Part shown: positions 6,824 to 15,080 of the stretch, piece by piece
How the letters are laid out: each line of letters starts with the position of its first letter
Position numbering within the stretch: position 1 is the first letter of the stretch
Assembly (NCBI GenBank): GCA_964417785.1
Contig: CAYQJO010000046.1
Coordinates: 1-22,849 of the forward strand
Length of the DNA: 22,849 nucleotides
Direction: 5' to 3'
From: DAOTUL01 sp034437435
GTDB taxonomy: Bacteria > Chloroflexota > Anaerolineae > Aggregatilineales > Phototrophicaceae
Translations under genes and position numbers: made by a program
Notes under the pieces: generated by a model
What the model was told of the DNA's origin: nothing
Databases searched by the model: none
What the model saw: the letters and a program-made list of their open reading frames with translations, nothing else

Positions 6824-8242
6824 ATGTCACGGAAACTGTGGCTGGTTTTGCTATCGGTGCTGCTTCTGGTGGGGGCGATGTCTGCCCCGGCCCAGGCGCA
6901 GCAAACGACGGTTGTCTGGACAACCGAGTTCTATAACAACCTGTACTTGATCGGATCACCGGTGGCGACCCGCACGGACGCGACGCTGGCGTTTAACTGG
7001 GGTGGTGGCTCACCGATGACGGGGGTCAATGCCGACAACTTCACGGCTCGCATCACAGGCGGTGCGTTCTTCCCGGCGGGTACTTACCGCTTTACCCTGG
7101 TGGCCGACGACGCGGTGAAGCTGCGTGTGGGGACCTTTGAGCGTCTCAGCACGTTTGGCGATCCCAAACCGGGTGAACAGGTCAGTGTCGATGTGACCCT
7201 GGAGGCAAAGGTCCACCAGCTTCAGGTCGATTACCGCGAATTCGAGGGCGATGCCTATGTGTATCTGGCCTGGACCAATCTGGCGACTGGTGAGACCTTC
7301 GGCGTGCTGCCCGCCGACCCCGCCGCGCCGACTGCGCCTGTTTCCGGCGGCCCCTGGCTGGCGGAATACTACAACAACGCCGATCTGGCGGGTAGTCCAT
7401 CGGCCATCTTCAACGAGAGCAGCCCGGCCCATACCTGGGGATTCGCGGCCCCGCTGACCAACATCAACGCCGATTTCTTCTCTGCGCGTTGGACCCGCAC
7501 TCAGTTCCTGAACGCCGGTACCTACCGCGTCAGTGCGCGTGGCGATGATGGCGTGCGGGTACGGGTAAACGGTGTGACCTATATCGATCAATGGGCGCTC
7601 TACAATCCCAACACGCAGACCGCCGATTTCACGCTGCCAGCCGGCGACCATACCTTTGTGGTCGAATACCGCGAGTTCAGCGGTGAGGCGTTCATCGAGT
7701 TCAGTCTGGATCAACTGACCGGTACGACACCGATCACGCCCGTAACGCCGGCGGGTGCAACTGCCACCGTCACCGCTGGACGGTTAAATGTGCGCAACGC
7801 ACCCAGTGTGATAACCGGCTCCATCCTGACCAAGATCAACAACGGTGAGACCTACGCGATTGTCGGGCGTAATCCGGATGCATCCTGGTGGCAGATCAAC
7901 GTCAACGGATTGATCGGTTGGGTTAGCGCCCCCTATACCAATGCTTTCAACGTTGCCGGTGTGCCGGTGACGAGCGCCCAGACCCCGCAGCAGCAGACCC
8001 TGATCCAGCCGACTGCCAACACCGCCGTGACTCAAGGCCAGGTCAATATGCGCACCGGTCCGGGCATCAATAACTCGCGGATTGCGATCATCCCGCAGGG
8101 CCGCACAGTGCAGATTATCGGTCGCAACACCGACGCGACCTGGTGGCAGGTGGATTACAACGGCTTGAAGGGCTGGGTCAGCGCGGCCTGGGCTGAAGCG
8201 CAGCCAGGAACTAACATCAACACCATCCCGGTGACGAGTTAA
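6824..8242 (+). CDS. Secreted protein with two PA14-like and two SH3b domains
   Basis: The 472-residue product begins with a Sec signal peptide (about 1-25), with predicted cleavage after AQA. Two PA14-like beta domains follow, about 32-155 and 176-297. Each starts W-x-x-E-Y/F-Y-N-N and contains G-T-Y-R and a terminal VDYREF or VEYREF with G-D/E-A. A short linker leads to two bacterial SH3 domains, about 312-372 and 399-457, with LNVRNAPS and VNMRTGPG at their starts and WWQI/V-x-x-x-G-x-x-GWVSA at their ends. PA14 domains commonly bind carbohydrates and SH3b domains often bind cell-wall peptides, so a role in surface or matrix attachment is likely. There is no catalytic domain or anchoring motif. 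Both domain types are present as in-protein duplicates. It is probably monocistronic. Confidence 0.85.
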   Translation: MSRKLWLVLLSVLLLVGAMSAPAQAQQTTVVWTTEFYNNLYLIGSPVATRTDATLAFNWGGGSPMTGVNADNFTARITGGAFFPAGTYRFTLVADDAVKLRVGTFERLSTFGDPKPGEQVSVDVTLEAKVHQLQVDYREFEGDAYVYLAWTNLATGETFGVLPADPAAPTAPVSGGPWLAEYYNNADLAGSPSAIFNESSPAHTWGFAAPLTNINADFFSARWTRTQFLNAGTYRVSARGDDGVRVRVNGVTYIDQWALYNPNTQTADFTLPAGDHTFVVEYREFSGEAFIEFSLDQLTGTTPITPVTPAGATATVTAGRLNVRNAPSVITGSILTKINNGETYAIVGRNPDASWWQINVNGLIGWVSAPYTNAFNVAGVPVTSAQTPQQQTLIQPTANTAVTQGQVNMRTGPGINNSRIAIIPQGRTVQIIGRNTDATWWQVDYNGLKGWVSAAWAEAQPGTNINTIPVTS

Positions 8243-8248
8243 CCATAT

Positions 8249-8281
8249 CCCCCTCTCTGATGCCATAAATCGGAGAGGGGG
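8249..8281. terminator. GC-rich hairpin at convergent junction
   Basis: A 13-base stem (CCCCCTCTCTGAT with ATCGGAGAGGGGG, one G-T mismatch or wobble) encloses a 7-base loop. It sits between the convergent stops at 8242 and 8288. There is no T-run on either side, so it is either a weak two-way intrinsic terminator or an mRNA 3'-end stabiliser. Confidence 0.65.
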
Positions 8282-8287
8282 AACTGA

Positions 8288-9670
8288 TTATGTCATGCGC
8301 ACCTGAGGAAAGGCATACAGCGCAGCCAGGAACAACTCTTTGTACGTCTGCGCATCCTCTTCCGTCTGGCCCTCAAAGCGCATACTCAAAACCGGTTCGG
8401 TGTTGCTCGCCCGCAGCAACCCCCAACCGCACTTGAACTTAACCCGCACACCATCTACCCGCTCGATCTCGCCCTTCCCGGCAAGCTGCTGTGCCACCGC
8501 ATCGATCACCGTCTGCTTGTCCTCGTCCGGGCAGAAAGGCCGGTATTCCGGCGTGCTGAACAGACGCGGCAGTGAATCGTCTAACTGAGCCAGTGTCTGC
8601 TCTGACCCCGCCAGTAGTTGCAGCAAGCGCCCCGCAGCCAGAAAGCCATCGTCAAACCCATAGTAATTCTCACCCAGGAAGATATGGCCGCTCATCTCAC
8701 CCCCCAGGAGCGCACTCCGCTCGCGCATGGCCTCCTTTACCAGTGAATGCCCGCTAGGAGCCATAAACGCATACCCCCCGGCAGCCTCAACCACATCGAA
8801 CAACACCTGGCTGCTGAGAACATCGGCCACCACCGCCGCCTGCGGATGCCGTTTGAGCATATCCTGCGCCAGCAGCGCCAGCAAACGATCCGCCGCAATC
8901 ATTTCCCCCCGCTCATTGACCGCCCCCATGCGGTCGGCGTCACCGTCGAAGGCTATGCCCACATCCGCTTTGAGCGCTACAACACGCTCGCCCAGGTCAA
9001 GCATGTTGTCCGCCTCCTGCGGATTGGGATGGTGGTTGGGGTAGCTGGCGTCCGGTTCACAGTAGAGGCAGTCCACCACCTCATGCCCCCAGGCTTTGAA
9101 CAGGTGCGGCGCGAACAATCCCCCCATGCCATTACCGGCGTCGATCACCACTTTGAGCGTTTTCCCCACCGGAACCCGCCTGCCCAGGTCATACAGATAG
9201 CTGCTGTACGCCGCATCGTCGCTGGTCAGGCTGCCACCCCCATGATGGAAGTTGCCTACCTCCACAATGCGCCGGATCGCCTGAATCTCGTCACCGTAGA
9301 GGGTGCGGTTGCCGATGCACAATTTAAAGCCGTTCTGGTCCGAGGCCAGATGGCTCCCGGTAATCATCACCCCGGCGGCGTTATCTCGCTGGACCGCGTG
9401 CCAATAGACCAGCGGCGTCGCCACCAATCCAAGATCAACGACATCACAACCGGACTGGCGAATACCGTCCATCAACGCCGACTGCAAGGTATACGAACTA
9501 TTGCGATTATCGCGCCCGACGACGATAGTCCGTTTGTCGTCCATCCCCGCATAGTAAGTGGCGAAGGCCCGCCCGATCTGGTGCGCCACCTCCGGCATCA
9601 CAACGGCCCCATCGCCGACAGCCTTACCGCGAATATCGTACTTCTTGAAGATTCCCGGATTAATCGACAT
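8288..9670 (-). CDS. Phosphomannomutase/phosphoglucomutase
   Basis: This 460-residue alpha-D-phosphohexomutase interconverts hexose 6- and 1-phosphates in the cytoplasm. KKYDIRG (9-15) is the family start. The phosphoserine loop is ITGSHLASDQNGFK with catalytic S106; the usual Asn-Pro after SH is replaced by Leu-Ala. The Mg loop is D242-G-D-A-D246-R247, the sugar-binding loop is GGEMSGH (323-329) and the phosphate loop is RASNTEP (420-426). Length is typical of the ManB/AlgC class. I prefer the ATG at 9668-9670 over a TTG two codons earlier: GAGGTGG lies just upstream and the product begins MSINPGIFKKYDIRG. It overlaps the upstream nucleotidyltransferase by 11 bases. The pair would supply mannose- or glucose-1-phosphate and then the nucleotide sugar. 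Specificity cannot be read from sequence. Confidence 0.92.
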   Translation of the reverse strand: MSINPGIFKKYDIRGKAVGDGAVVMPEVAHQIGRAFATYYAGMDDKRTIVVGRDNRNSSYTLQSALMDGIRQSGCDVVDLGLVATPLVYWHAVQRDNAAGVMITGSHLASDQNGFKLCIGNRTLYGDEIQAIRRIVEVGNFHHGGGSLTSDDAAYSSYLYDLGRRVPVGKTLKVVIDAGNGMGGLFAPHLFKAWGHEVVDCLYCEPDASYPNHHPNPQEADNMLDLGERVVALKADVGIAFDGDADRMGAVNERGEMIAADRLLALLAQDMLKRHPQAAVVADVLSSQVLFDVVEAAGGYAFMAPSGHSLVKEAMRERSALLGGEMSGHIFLGENYYGFDDGFLAAGRLLQLLAGSEQTLAQLDDSLPRLFSTPEYRPFCPDEDKQTVIDAVAQQLAGKGEIERVDGVRVKFKCGWGLLRASNTEPVLSMRFEGQTEEDAQTYKELFLAALYAFPQVRMT

Positions 9671-10958
9671 CCTCAACCACCTCGATCACCTGTTTGACGT
9701 AAACCCGCTGGCGGTCCGGAATATCCTTCATCACATGTGTACCCGGCCCCACCTGCGCCCCGGTGCCGATCTTGACGCCCGGCATGGTCATCACATCGAC
9801 ACCCAGGAAGGCATCGTCACCGATGATGGCTCCCAGCTTGTTCCGCCCGCTGTAGACCTTGCTGCCCTTGATCACCGTCGGCACATTGCCCCGGTCGATG
9901 CGCAAATTGGCAGTGGTGCAGCCCGCCGAGAAGTTGACATTCTCTCCGAAGACCGAATCCAGGACACGGCAGGCGTGCATGGCGCAGCCCGCACCGACAT
10001 AGCTGCGGGCGACCTCGGTGGTGAAACCGACCTCCGCGCCATCCAGCACCATCGAATTGCGCACCAGCGCGTTGTTGCCCACGATCACACCGGCTCCGAT
10101 ATACGCCGGGCCGACCACTGCCGCGCCGGGGAAAATCTTCGCCCCCGGCCCGATATGGACATTGCCGACCAGGGTCGCTTTATCCGAGATATAGGCATCG
10201 CCAGCGATCACCTGCCCGTTGATCTGATCGAGGAAGTAGTTCATCACATCCAGAACATGCCAGGGGAACTTCAACGCGCTCCAATGGCCGTTGTAGGTGA
10301 CTACCCGGTAGACCGTCTTTTTCATCAAGGCGTCCATGGCCCGTTCGTAATGGTCGTCACCGGGGGTATCGCTGGCGTATTCGGCCTTGATGGCGTTGAA
10401 GAGGCGTCCGGCATCCTGATGGACGTGCGCCACAAAGCTGACCAGATTGCTGGGACGATTCTCCGGTCCCGGCTTCTCGACAATGGCAGTAATCCGGCCA
10501 TCGACGACGCTCAGGTAGCCACCTGGAAAATACTCATCCATCTCGTAGCCGGCAAGGTGGGTGGCTTTGTTGTCTTTTTTGAAGGCTTTCAGCATGGTCT
10601 CGTGCAGCCGGTCCTCGACCACATCATGGACCTGTGTCACATAAATCGGGGTGTTCGGGTTGTCGGTCAGCGCCGGTTCGGCCTGGAGCAGGGCATCGCC
10701 CATCCCTTTTGGCGACTCCTGCACCACAATATCCAGGCGCATGTCCTGCGTCATAGAGGCGACCAGATCGGTGATGATGGTGCGGTTGCCCGGATTGCCC
10801 ACAATCACAGCATGACTGAAGCCCAGTTTGCGGTAACGCTGAAGCTGGCTGACCAGCAGCGGTTGGCTGCCGAAGCGCAAGAGCGATTTCTCACGCATCG
10901 GCCACATGCGTGACGACGCGCCACCCGCCAGAATAATCAATACTGGATTTTGTGACAT
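9660..10958 (-). CDS. Sugar-1-phosphate nucleotidyltransferase with left-handed beta-helix domain
   Basis: The 432-residue product has an N-terminal nucleotidyltransferase domain (about 5-240) and a hexapeptide-repeat left-handed beta-helix (about 252-410). The nucleotide loop is LAGGASSRMWPM (10-21). The usual P-K-P after it is replaced by REKSLLRF, so it departs from standard GlmU/RmlA/ManC motifs. PKGMGDAL (83-90), HD at 111-112 and EKPG (161-164) fill the expected active-site positions. The C-terminal stretch NLRIDRGNVPTVIKG, followed by GRNKLGAIIGD, resembles archaeal-type two-domain sugar-phosphate nucleotidyltransferases that may also carry acetyltransferase activity. It likely makes an NDP-sugar from the 1-phosphate supplied by the downstream mutase. 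A GGAGG lies 4 bases before the ATG, and a good extended -10 promoter lies upstream. Sugar and nucleotide are unknown. Confidence 0.85.
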   Translation of the reverse strand: MSQNPVLIILAGGASSRMWPMREKSLLRFGSQPLLVSQLQRYRKLGFSHAVIVGNPGNRTIITDLVASMTQDMRLDIVVQESPKGMGDALLQAEPALTDNPNTPIYVTQVHDVVEDRLHETMLKAFKKDNKATHLAGYEMDEYFPGGYLSVVDGRITAIVEKPGPENRPSNLVSFVAHVHQDAGRLFNAIKAEYASDTPGDDHYERAMDALMKKTVYRVVTYNGHWSALKFPWHVLDVMNYFLDQINGQVIAGDAYISDKATLVGNVHIGPGAKIFPGAAVVGPAYIGAGVIVGNNALVRNSMVLDGAEVGFTTEVARSYVGAGCAMHACRVLDSVFGENVNFSAGCTTANLRIDRGNVPTVIKGSKVYSGRNKLGAIIGDDAFLGVDVMTMPGVKIGTGAQVGPGTHVMKDIPDRQRVYVKQVIEVVEDVD

Positions 10959-10990
10959 AAACCCTCCAAAAAGCTCAACGTAACGCCCAC

Positions 10991-11019
10991 ATTGTACCAG
11001 AGCAGTTGCATTGAGTCAG
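10991..11019 (-). promoter_or_regulatory. Promoter of the sugar-activation operon
   Basis: On the minus strand, CTGACT (-35, 11014-11019) and TACAAT (-10, 10991-10996) are separated by 17 bases, with TG one base before the -10 (extended -10). It lies 33 bases upstream of the ATG at 10958 and overlaps the candidate promoter of the divergent solenoid gene. Confidence 0.65.
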
Positions 11020-11035
11020 GCTTACAGCCTACAAT
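11006..11035 (+). promoter_or_regulatory. Candidate promoter of the solenoid-repeat gene
   Basis: TTGCAT (11006-11011) and TACAAT (11030-11035) are 18 bases apart on the plus strand. The expected transcript would start near 11042, just upstream of ATG 11065. This argues against the TTG at 11011 as a start codon. Confidence 0.4.
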
Positions 11036-11064
11036 GGGTTAGATATTTCGGACATACATTGACC

Positions 11065-13269
11065 ATGGCTGATACAGCAAAAAAGACCAAACCCGACCGG
11101 GAGCAGCTTGAGCGTGCTTTGCGGCGTGCGCTGAAGGCTGGCCCAGAGGCTCTGGCACAACAGGTACGGTTCATTCTGGCGCTGAGTCAGATGGAGGCCG
11201 CGCAGCCTTCGACCGACTCATACCTGGAAACACCAGCGACCGTCTCCGATGCCCGCCTGGCCGCCCTGGTCCATCTGGCAGAAACGTTGTCCAACGATCA
11301 ACGGCAGCATTTGCTAAATGATGTCCAGCGTATCGGCGATGACGACATACGTGTCGGTCTGGTGGTGGACCTTGTGCCACACCTGAACGGACACGATATC
11401 CGGCTGAACACTCTCTGGCGGCAGATTCGTGGCCTGAACGATCCACTGGTACGCAGCCAGACGATCTTCGCCCTGGTACCTATCATCGAACATTTTCCGC
11501 CGTCCCCGGTCGAGCATACGCCGCTGGACGACATCATCGCGCTGGCACGCACCAACAGGAACACCGAAGCCCGCATCCGCAGTCTGGTGGCCCTGGCAGC
11601 CCAACTGCCAGCGAATGACAAGATCAACCTGCTCAACGCCATTCTGGATGAGGTCGCTGAAATCGGTCATGACACGCTCAAAGCCACAACCATCACCACC
11701 CTGACCGGCCATTACGCACCGGAACTGGAAGACCGCATCCTATCACTGGTGAACGAGATCGAAACACCGGAAGAACGCGCTCGTGCGCTGGCGGCGCTGA
11801 TAGCCGTCGTAGACGAAAGCCATCGCGGTGCATTAAACGAACAGGCATTGACAGCCATCGACGCCATCCGCAAAGAAGACGACCGCGCCGAGGCCCTCGT
11901 CACCTTCGCGCCCAACCTGGAGCCGGTCGGCGACGCACAGGATTTCCCGGCATTGATGCAGCATGCACTGGCGGTGGCCGTTACGCTGTCCCGTCGCCAT
12001 ATCCGCGCCCGTGCGCTGGTGGCGCTGGCTCCACATCTGACACTCGATCTTCAAGGTGAAGCGCTGGCGGCGGTCCACAGTTTGAGCAACGAGCGCGAGC
12101 GATCCATGCTGCTGGCGGACCTCGCGCCCACACTGCCGCCCAATATGCTCGTCGCCAGTCTGGCCGTAGCCCACACGATGCGCGAACAGGATGCCCGCGT
12201 TCATGCACTGACGATCCTGGCCCATCACGTCCCACGACAGGCCCGCTCGCAGACACTTCTGGATGCGCTGGCCGCCGCCGCCAATTTGCCCCACCATTAT
12301 GAGCGGGTGACAGCGCTGCTGGCCCTGGCCGACATTCTGCCCCAGCAGTTAATGGATCAGGCGTTTACAAACGCGCTGGAAACCACCCGCCATATCGAAA
12401 ACGAGAACGCCCGCGCCCGCGCCCTCAGCCTGCTCGGCCATCATTTGCCGGAAAACCTCATCGGGCGAGCGCTGGAATCAGCCTACCAGATCAACGACCT
12501 GCAACAGCGGCTCAACGCCCTGACGGGCATCATCCAGCAGGTCGAGGGGCGGAGCAAAGAGCAGGCACTCCACGATATGCTGAACTGCGCCCGCCATATG
12601 GACATTGGCTACAAGCAAGCACGGGCGCTGGTGAGCATCGCTCCTTATTTACCCCCGGACCTGGTCCTCGAAGCGTTGGGTGTGGCCGACAACCTGGATG
12701 AACCCTACGACCAGGTGACCGCCTATATCGCGCTGGCGCAGAATCTCCCCCCGGCATCACGCCCGGAGATCATCCGCGATGCCTGGGAACTCATCAAACA
12801 CATCGAAGACGGTTACGACCGCAGCAGTGCGCTGGCCGCCGTCATGCCGTTTTTGCCGGATGAACTGGCCGGTGAAGCCGCCCGCGAGGCCGAAGCCGTG
12901 ATCCAGGCCGTCGAAGATGAGTACGATCAGGCCAGCGCCATCACGATTCTGGCCCCGCTGCTGCGCAGTCTGCCCGGCACCAGCCAGCCGGGTCTGGACC
13001 GCTATACTGCGATCCGGGCCGGTTTTCTGGCCGCGCTCGAAATCGAGCAGCAATCGCTGCGAGTCCAGCAGATGGAGGCCGGTTGTCCCCTGTGGTTATC
13101 GCTGAGCCGGGAAGACCGTTACCAACTCTGGAGCGAAGTCGCCCAACAGATGATTCATCTACCCCTGGCCGATGTTTTGCTGTGCCTGGGAACGCTTACG
13201 CCGGTGCTGGAATCCATCGGACAGGAGAAAAGTCTAAAAGACATCGCACATATTCTCGGAGTGCGTTAA
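11065..13269 (+). CDS. Alpha-solenoid (HEAT/TPR-like) tandem-repeat protein
   Basis: The 734-residue product is built almost entirely of about 16 degenerate helical repeats of 31-40 residues with the consensus RA-x-ALVxLAPHLPxxL-x-x-x-AL-x-x-A-x-x-I-x-D-E-x-x. Clear units include RARALVALAPHL, RSMLLADLAPTLP, RARALSLLGHHLP, QARALVSIAPYLP and RSSALAAVMPFLP. Such repeats stack as helix pairs into a superhelical scaffold for protein binding. A non-repeat C-terminal cap (about 660-734) contains CPLWLSLSREDRYQLW. There is no signal peptide or membrane helix, so it is cytoplasmic. I chose the ATG at 11065 (MADTAKKTKPD) over an upstream TTG because the -10 lies between them; the ribosome-binding site is weak. 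Similar repeat proteins are common in Chloroflexota and cyanobacteria, often without known roles. It precedes a GAF protein by 34 bases. Confidence 0.82.
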   Translation: MADTAKKTKPDREQLERALRRALKAGPEALAQQVRFILALSQMEAAQPSTDSYLETPATVSDARLAALVHLAETLSNDQRQHLLNDVQRIGDDDIRVGLVVDLVPHLNGHDIRLNTLWRQIRGLNDPLVRSQTIFALVPIIEHFPPSPVEHTPLDDIIALARTNRNTEARIRSLVALAAQLPANDKINLLNAILDEVAEIGHDTLKATTITTLTGHYAPELEDRILSLVNEIETPEERARALAALIAVVDESHRGALNEQALTAIDAIRKEDDRAEALVTFAPNLEPVGDAQDFPALMQHALAVAVTLSRRHIRARALVALAPHLTLDLQGEALAAVHSLSNERERSMLLADLAPTLPPNMLVASLAVAHTMREQDARVHALTILAHHVPRQARSQTLLDALAAAANLPHHYERVTALLALADILPQQLMDQAFTNALETTRHIENENARARALSLLGHHLPENLIGRALESAYQINDLQQRLNALTGIIQQVEGRSKEQALHDMLNCARHMDIGYKQARALVSIAPYLPPDLVLEALGVADNLDEPYDQVTAYIALAQNLPPASRPEIIRDAWELIKHIEDGYDRSSALAAVMPFLPDELAGEAAREAEAVIQAVEDEYDQASAITILAPLLRSLPGTSQPGLDRYTAIRAGFLAALEIEQQSLRVQQMEAGCPLWLSLSREDRYQLWSEVAQQMIHLPLADVLLCLGTLTPVLESIGQEKSLKDIAHILGVR

Positions 13270-13303
13270 AATGTAGCTGCATCAGTCCAACGGGTATAAA
13301 TCA

Positions 13304-13756
13304 ATGGACCACACGTATCTGAGTAACCTACTGCACGCTGCCAGGACCCTTACCAATGCAGACCGCGCCCTGGTGGTCGATTCGGGCATCCGGGTACTCC
13401 AGATGGATAATCTGACTGAAGCCGACATCCGCACAGCGGAATTTAACCAGTTCGGCCTGGACAGCTTACGCAAAGCGGTGCAGACCGGTGAAGCCATTAT
13501 CACCAACAACGTCATCACCCAGATTGAGGATGCACCGACGACCAACACCAATTTTGCCAACCTGCGTTTTGTGGTAGCGATTCCGGTGAACCAACACGGT
13601 GCGCTTTATCTGGATAGACACATCAGCAGTGGGGTGATTCCCAGGCAGATGATCGAACGCCTGATGAACCTCATCGATTATATCGCGCAGAACCGCCTCG
13701 AAAATCTGACTGCCGATGAGATCATCGCGTTGGACTCGCGCATCAGCCAGGGTTAA
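13304..13756 (+). CDS. Minimal GAF-like domain protein
   Basis: The 150-residue product has no signal peptide or membrane segment. It resembles a compact GAF domain: ADRALVVD near the N-terminus, AVQTGEAIITNNV (58-70) in the ligand-loop position, NLRFVVAIPV (87-96), then GALYLDR (99-105) and a closing helix MIERLMNLIDYIAQNRLEN. These are the usual GAF landmarks, but no effector domain is attached. It may be a stand-alone sensor or an adaptor for another protein. The ATG lies 34 bases after the solenoid gene stop, so the two are probably cotranscribed. Its stop codon overlaps the stop of the convergent chemosensory operon by two bases. GAF assignment rests on pattern only. Confidence 0.65.
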   Translation: MDHTYLSNLLHAARTLTNADRALVVDSGIRVLQMDNLTEADIRTAEFNQFGLDSLRKAVQTGEAIITNNVITQIEDAPTTNTNFANLRFVVAIPVNQHGALYLDRHISSGVIPRQMIERLMNLIDYIAQNRLENLTADEIIALDSRISQG

Positions 13757-14652
13757 TCCTGCAAATTGGGCAGTCGCTTCGGCTGTGGGATGGTCTTGAG
13801 TATCTCGTCAATAATAGCGGCGGTGCGCTTGCTATACAGCCACACCATGCCCGGTTTCACATCAGTACCGCAAATGACCGCCAGCGATACAGTGTACGGC
13901 GCACCAAATTCAATGATATAGACGCCAATTTGATCGCCCTCAAAATAGGTCGAGTGAAACTTGGTCTCCTCAAGAATGCTCGCCAGCGAATTCTGGGCGC
14001 TGTGGTCAATGCTGAGCGCTTGAGTTAACAACTGAAGGTCATAATCGTCAAGCGTACCGGCAGCCCCCACCATATTACCATCCGAGTCCACCAGACCAAC
14101 AAAGCCAGCCCGCACATGGCTCAACAGCCGGTTCAATTCCATGTTGATCCGCTTGAACTGCTGCCGACCTAACACCAGTGCCGCCGGACGGGTGCGCGGG
14201 TCGAGCCGTTTGGCCCGGTCGCGTACCGGTTCCGGCTTGGGTTTCTCTTCCTGTTCCGGACGGTTCATAACGTGTCGCTTCACCTCAAGCTGGCGCTCGA
14301 TCTGCATCAGCACGAAGGTCATATTCAGCGGCTTGTACAGGTAATCGACCGCCCCCAGGCGGAACACGGCAACTGCACTCTTGGCCGAGAGATCATCATC
14401 GATAACAATCACACGGGCGTTGGGCCGCAAACCACCGACCACCGCCAGTAAGTCCATGCCACTCAGATCGGGGAGTTCGGCTTCGGTCACGATCAGGTCA
14501 AAATCCACCAGCAAAATCTCGCTCAACGCTTCTTCAAAGGTGCTGGCCTGATTAGTTGAGTAACCGCCGGCAACCTCCAACGTATCAACCAGCGATGACC
14601 GCAGGTCTTCATCTCGAGCGACGATGAGTATCCGTTCTTTCCGATTGGTCAT
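13753..14652 (-). CDS. Degenerate receiver domain fused to roadblock/LC7 domain
   Basis: The 299-residue product has a receiver-like domain (about 6-125), a charged Pro-rich linker (130-160) and a roadblock/LC7-like domain (about 168-290; GFVGLVDSDGNMVG at 183-196). In the receiver the acidic pair after strand 1 is A12-R13 instead of Asp-Asp, the phosphoacceptor position is E57 (LIVTEAELP), and the Thr/Ser switch residue is replaced by Asp in VIVIDDD. The lysine K107 (YKPL) remains. It is therefore probably not phosphorylated and may bind constitutively. Roadblock domains regulate small Ras-like GTPases, as MglB does MglA. It is the last gene of the chemosensory operon, overlapping cheW by 4 bases, so it may be the output adaptor. 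The GTPase partner is not in the window. Confidence 0.78.
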   Translation of the reverse strand: MTNRKERILIVARDEDLRSSLVDTLEVAGGYSTNQASTFEEALSEILLVDFDLIVTEAELPDLSGMDLLAVVGGLRPNARVIVIDDDLSAKSAVAVFRLGAVDYLYKPLNMTFVLMQIERQLEVKRHVMNRPEQEEKPKPEPVRDRAKRLDPRTRPAALVLGRQQFKRINMELNRLLSHVRAGFVGLVDSDGNMVGAAGTLDDYDLQLLTQALSIDHSAQNSLASILEETKFHSTYFEGDQIGVYIIEFGAPYTVSLAVICGTDVKPGMVWLYSKRTAAIIDEILKTIPQPKRLPNLQD

Positions 14653-15080
14653 GTTTCACCCGCAGGCACATACGCTGCCATTAGCGGTTCCAGTGCAATA
14701 ATCTGGATCAACCGCTGCTTAAAACTGATGATACCACGAACATAGAGTCCGGCAGTGGTGGACTGGTGGATGTGGGCAACCGGGATGTAATCCACCTGCT
14801 GCACCTCGTCCACCACCAAACCGAACAACTGTCCGCGAAAATGTGCGACCATAAACAGGGTCCATTCATCCACTGGTTTAGCGACCGCACCCATAATCAG
14901 GCGCAAATCCAGAACTGGCAGCACCTCCCCGTGACGGTTCGCCATGCCCAGGACCTCCGGCTGTGCTCTGGACGGATGGACCAGCTCAACCATCGACGCT
15001 ACCTCGACCACCTGATCAATGGGCAGGGCATAAAACTGGTCATCCAGGGTGAAGGTCAACACCGGCATGGTCTCAGTCAT
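14649..15080 (-). CDS. cheW: CheW-like coupling protein
   Basis: This 143-residue protein is a single CheW domain. Family marks are LTFTLDDQFYALPIDQVVEVA (split at FYALP), GMANRHGEVLPVLDLRL in the middle and the closing strand VRGIISFKQRLIQIIALE. CheW links receptors to the CheA kinase at the cytoplasmic signalling array. It is the second CheW in this operon and differs from the first in lacking an N-terminal extension. Its ATG overlaps the previous gene by 8 bases and has GGAGG 8 bases upstream; its stop overlaps the receiver-roadblock gene by 4 bases. Having a separate CheW next to that gene suggests that it may serve a distinct receptor or pathway branch. Confidence 0.9.
   Translation of the reverse strand: MTETMPVLTFTLDDQFYALPIDQVVEVASMVELVHPSRAQPEVLGMANRHGEVLPVLDLRLIMGAVAKPVDEWTLFMVAHFRGQLFGLVVDEVQQVDYIPVAHIHQSTTAGLYVRGIISFKQRLIQIIALEPLMAAYVPAGET

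Noticed and set aside
7010..7714. Minus-strand frame opposite the PA14/SH3b gene
   Set aside because: The plus strand has signal peptide, ribosome-binding site and repeated domains; the reverse frame has none of these.
8747..9697. Plus-strand open frame (316 codons) opposite the phosphohexomutase
   Set aside because: Antisense to a conserved enzyme; the composition is that of a shadow frame in GC-rich DNA.
9558..10913. Long plus-strand open frame (451 codons) opposite the nucleotidyltransferase
   Set aside because: It is the antisense shadow of a gene with clear family motifs; its product is His/Arg/Asp-rich with no recognisable domain and no ribosome-binding site.
11011..11064. TTG start of the solenoid gene (18 extra residues)
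   Set aside because: A plausible -10 box lies inside this stretch, and the ATG at 11065 starts a normal charged N-terminus.
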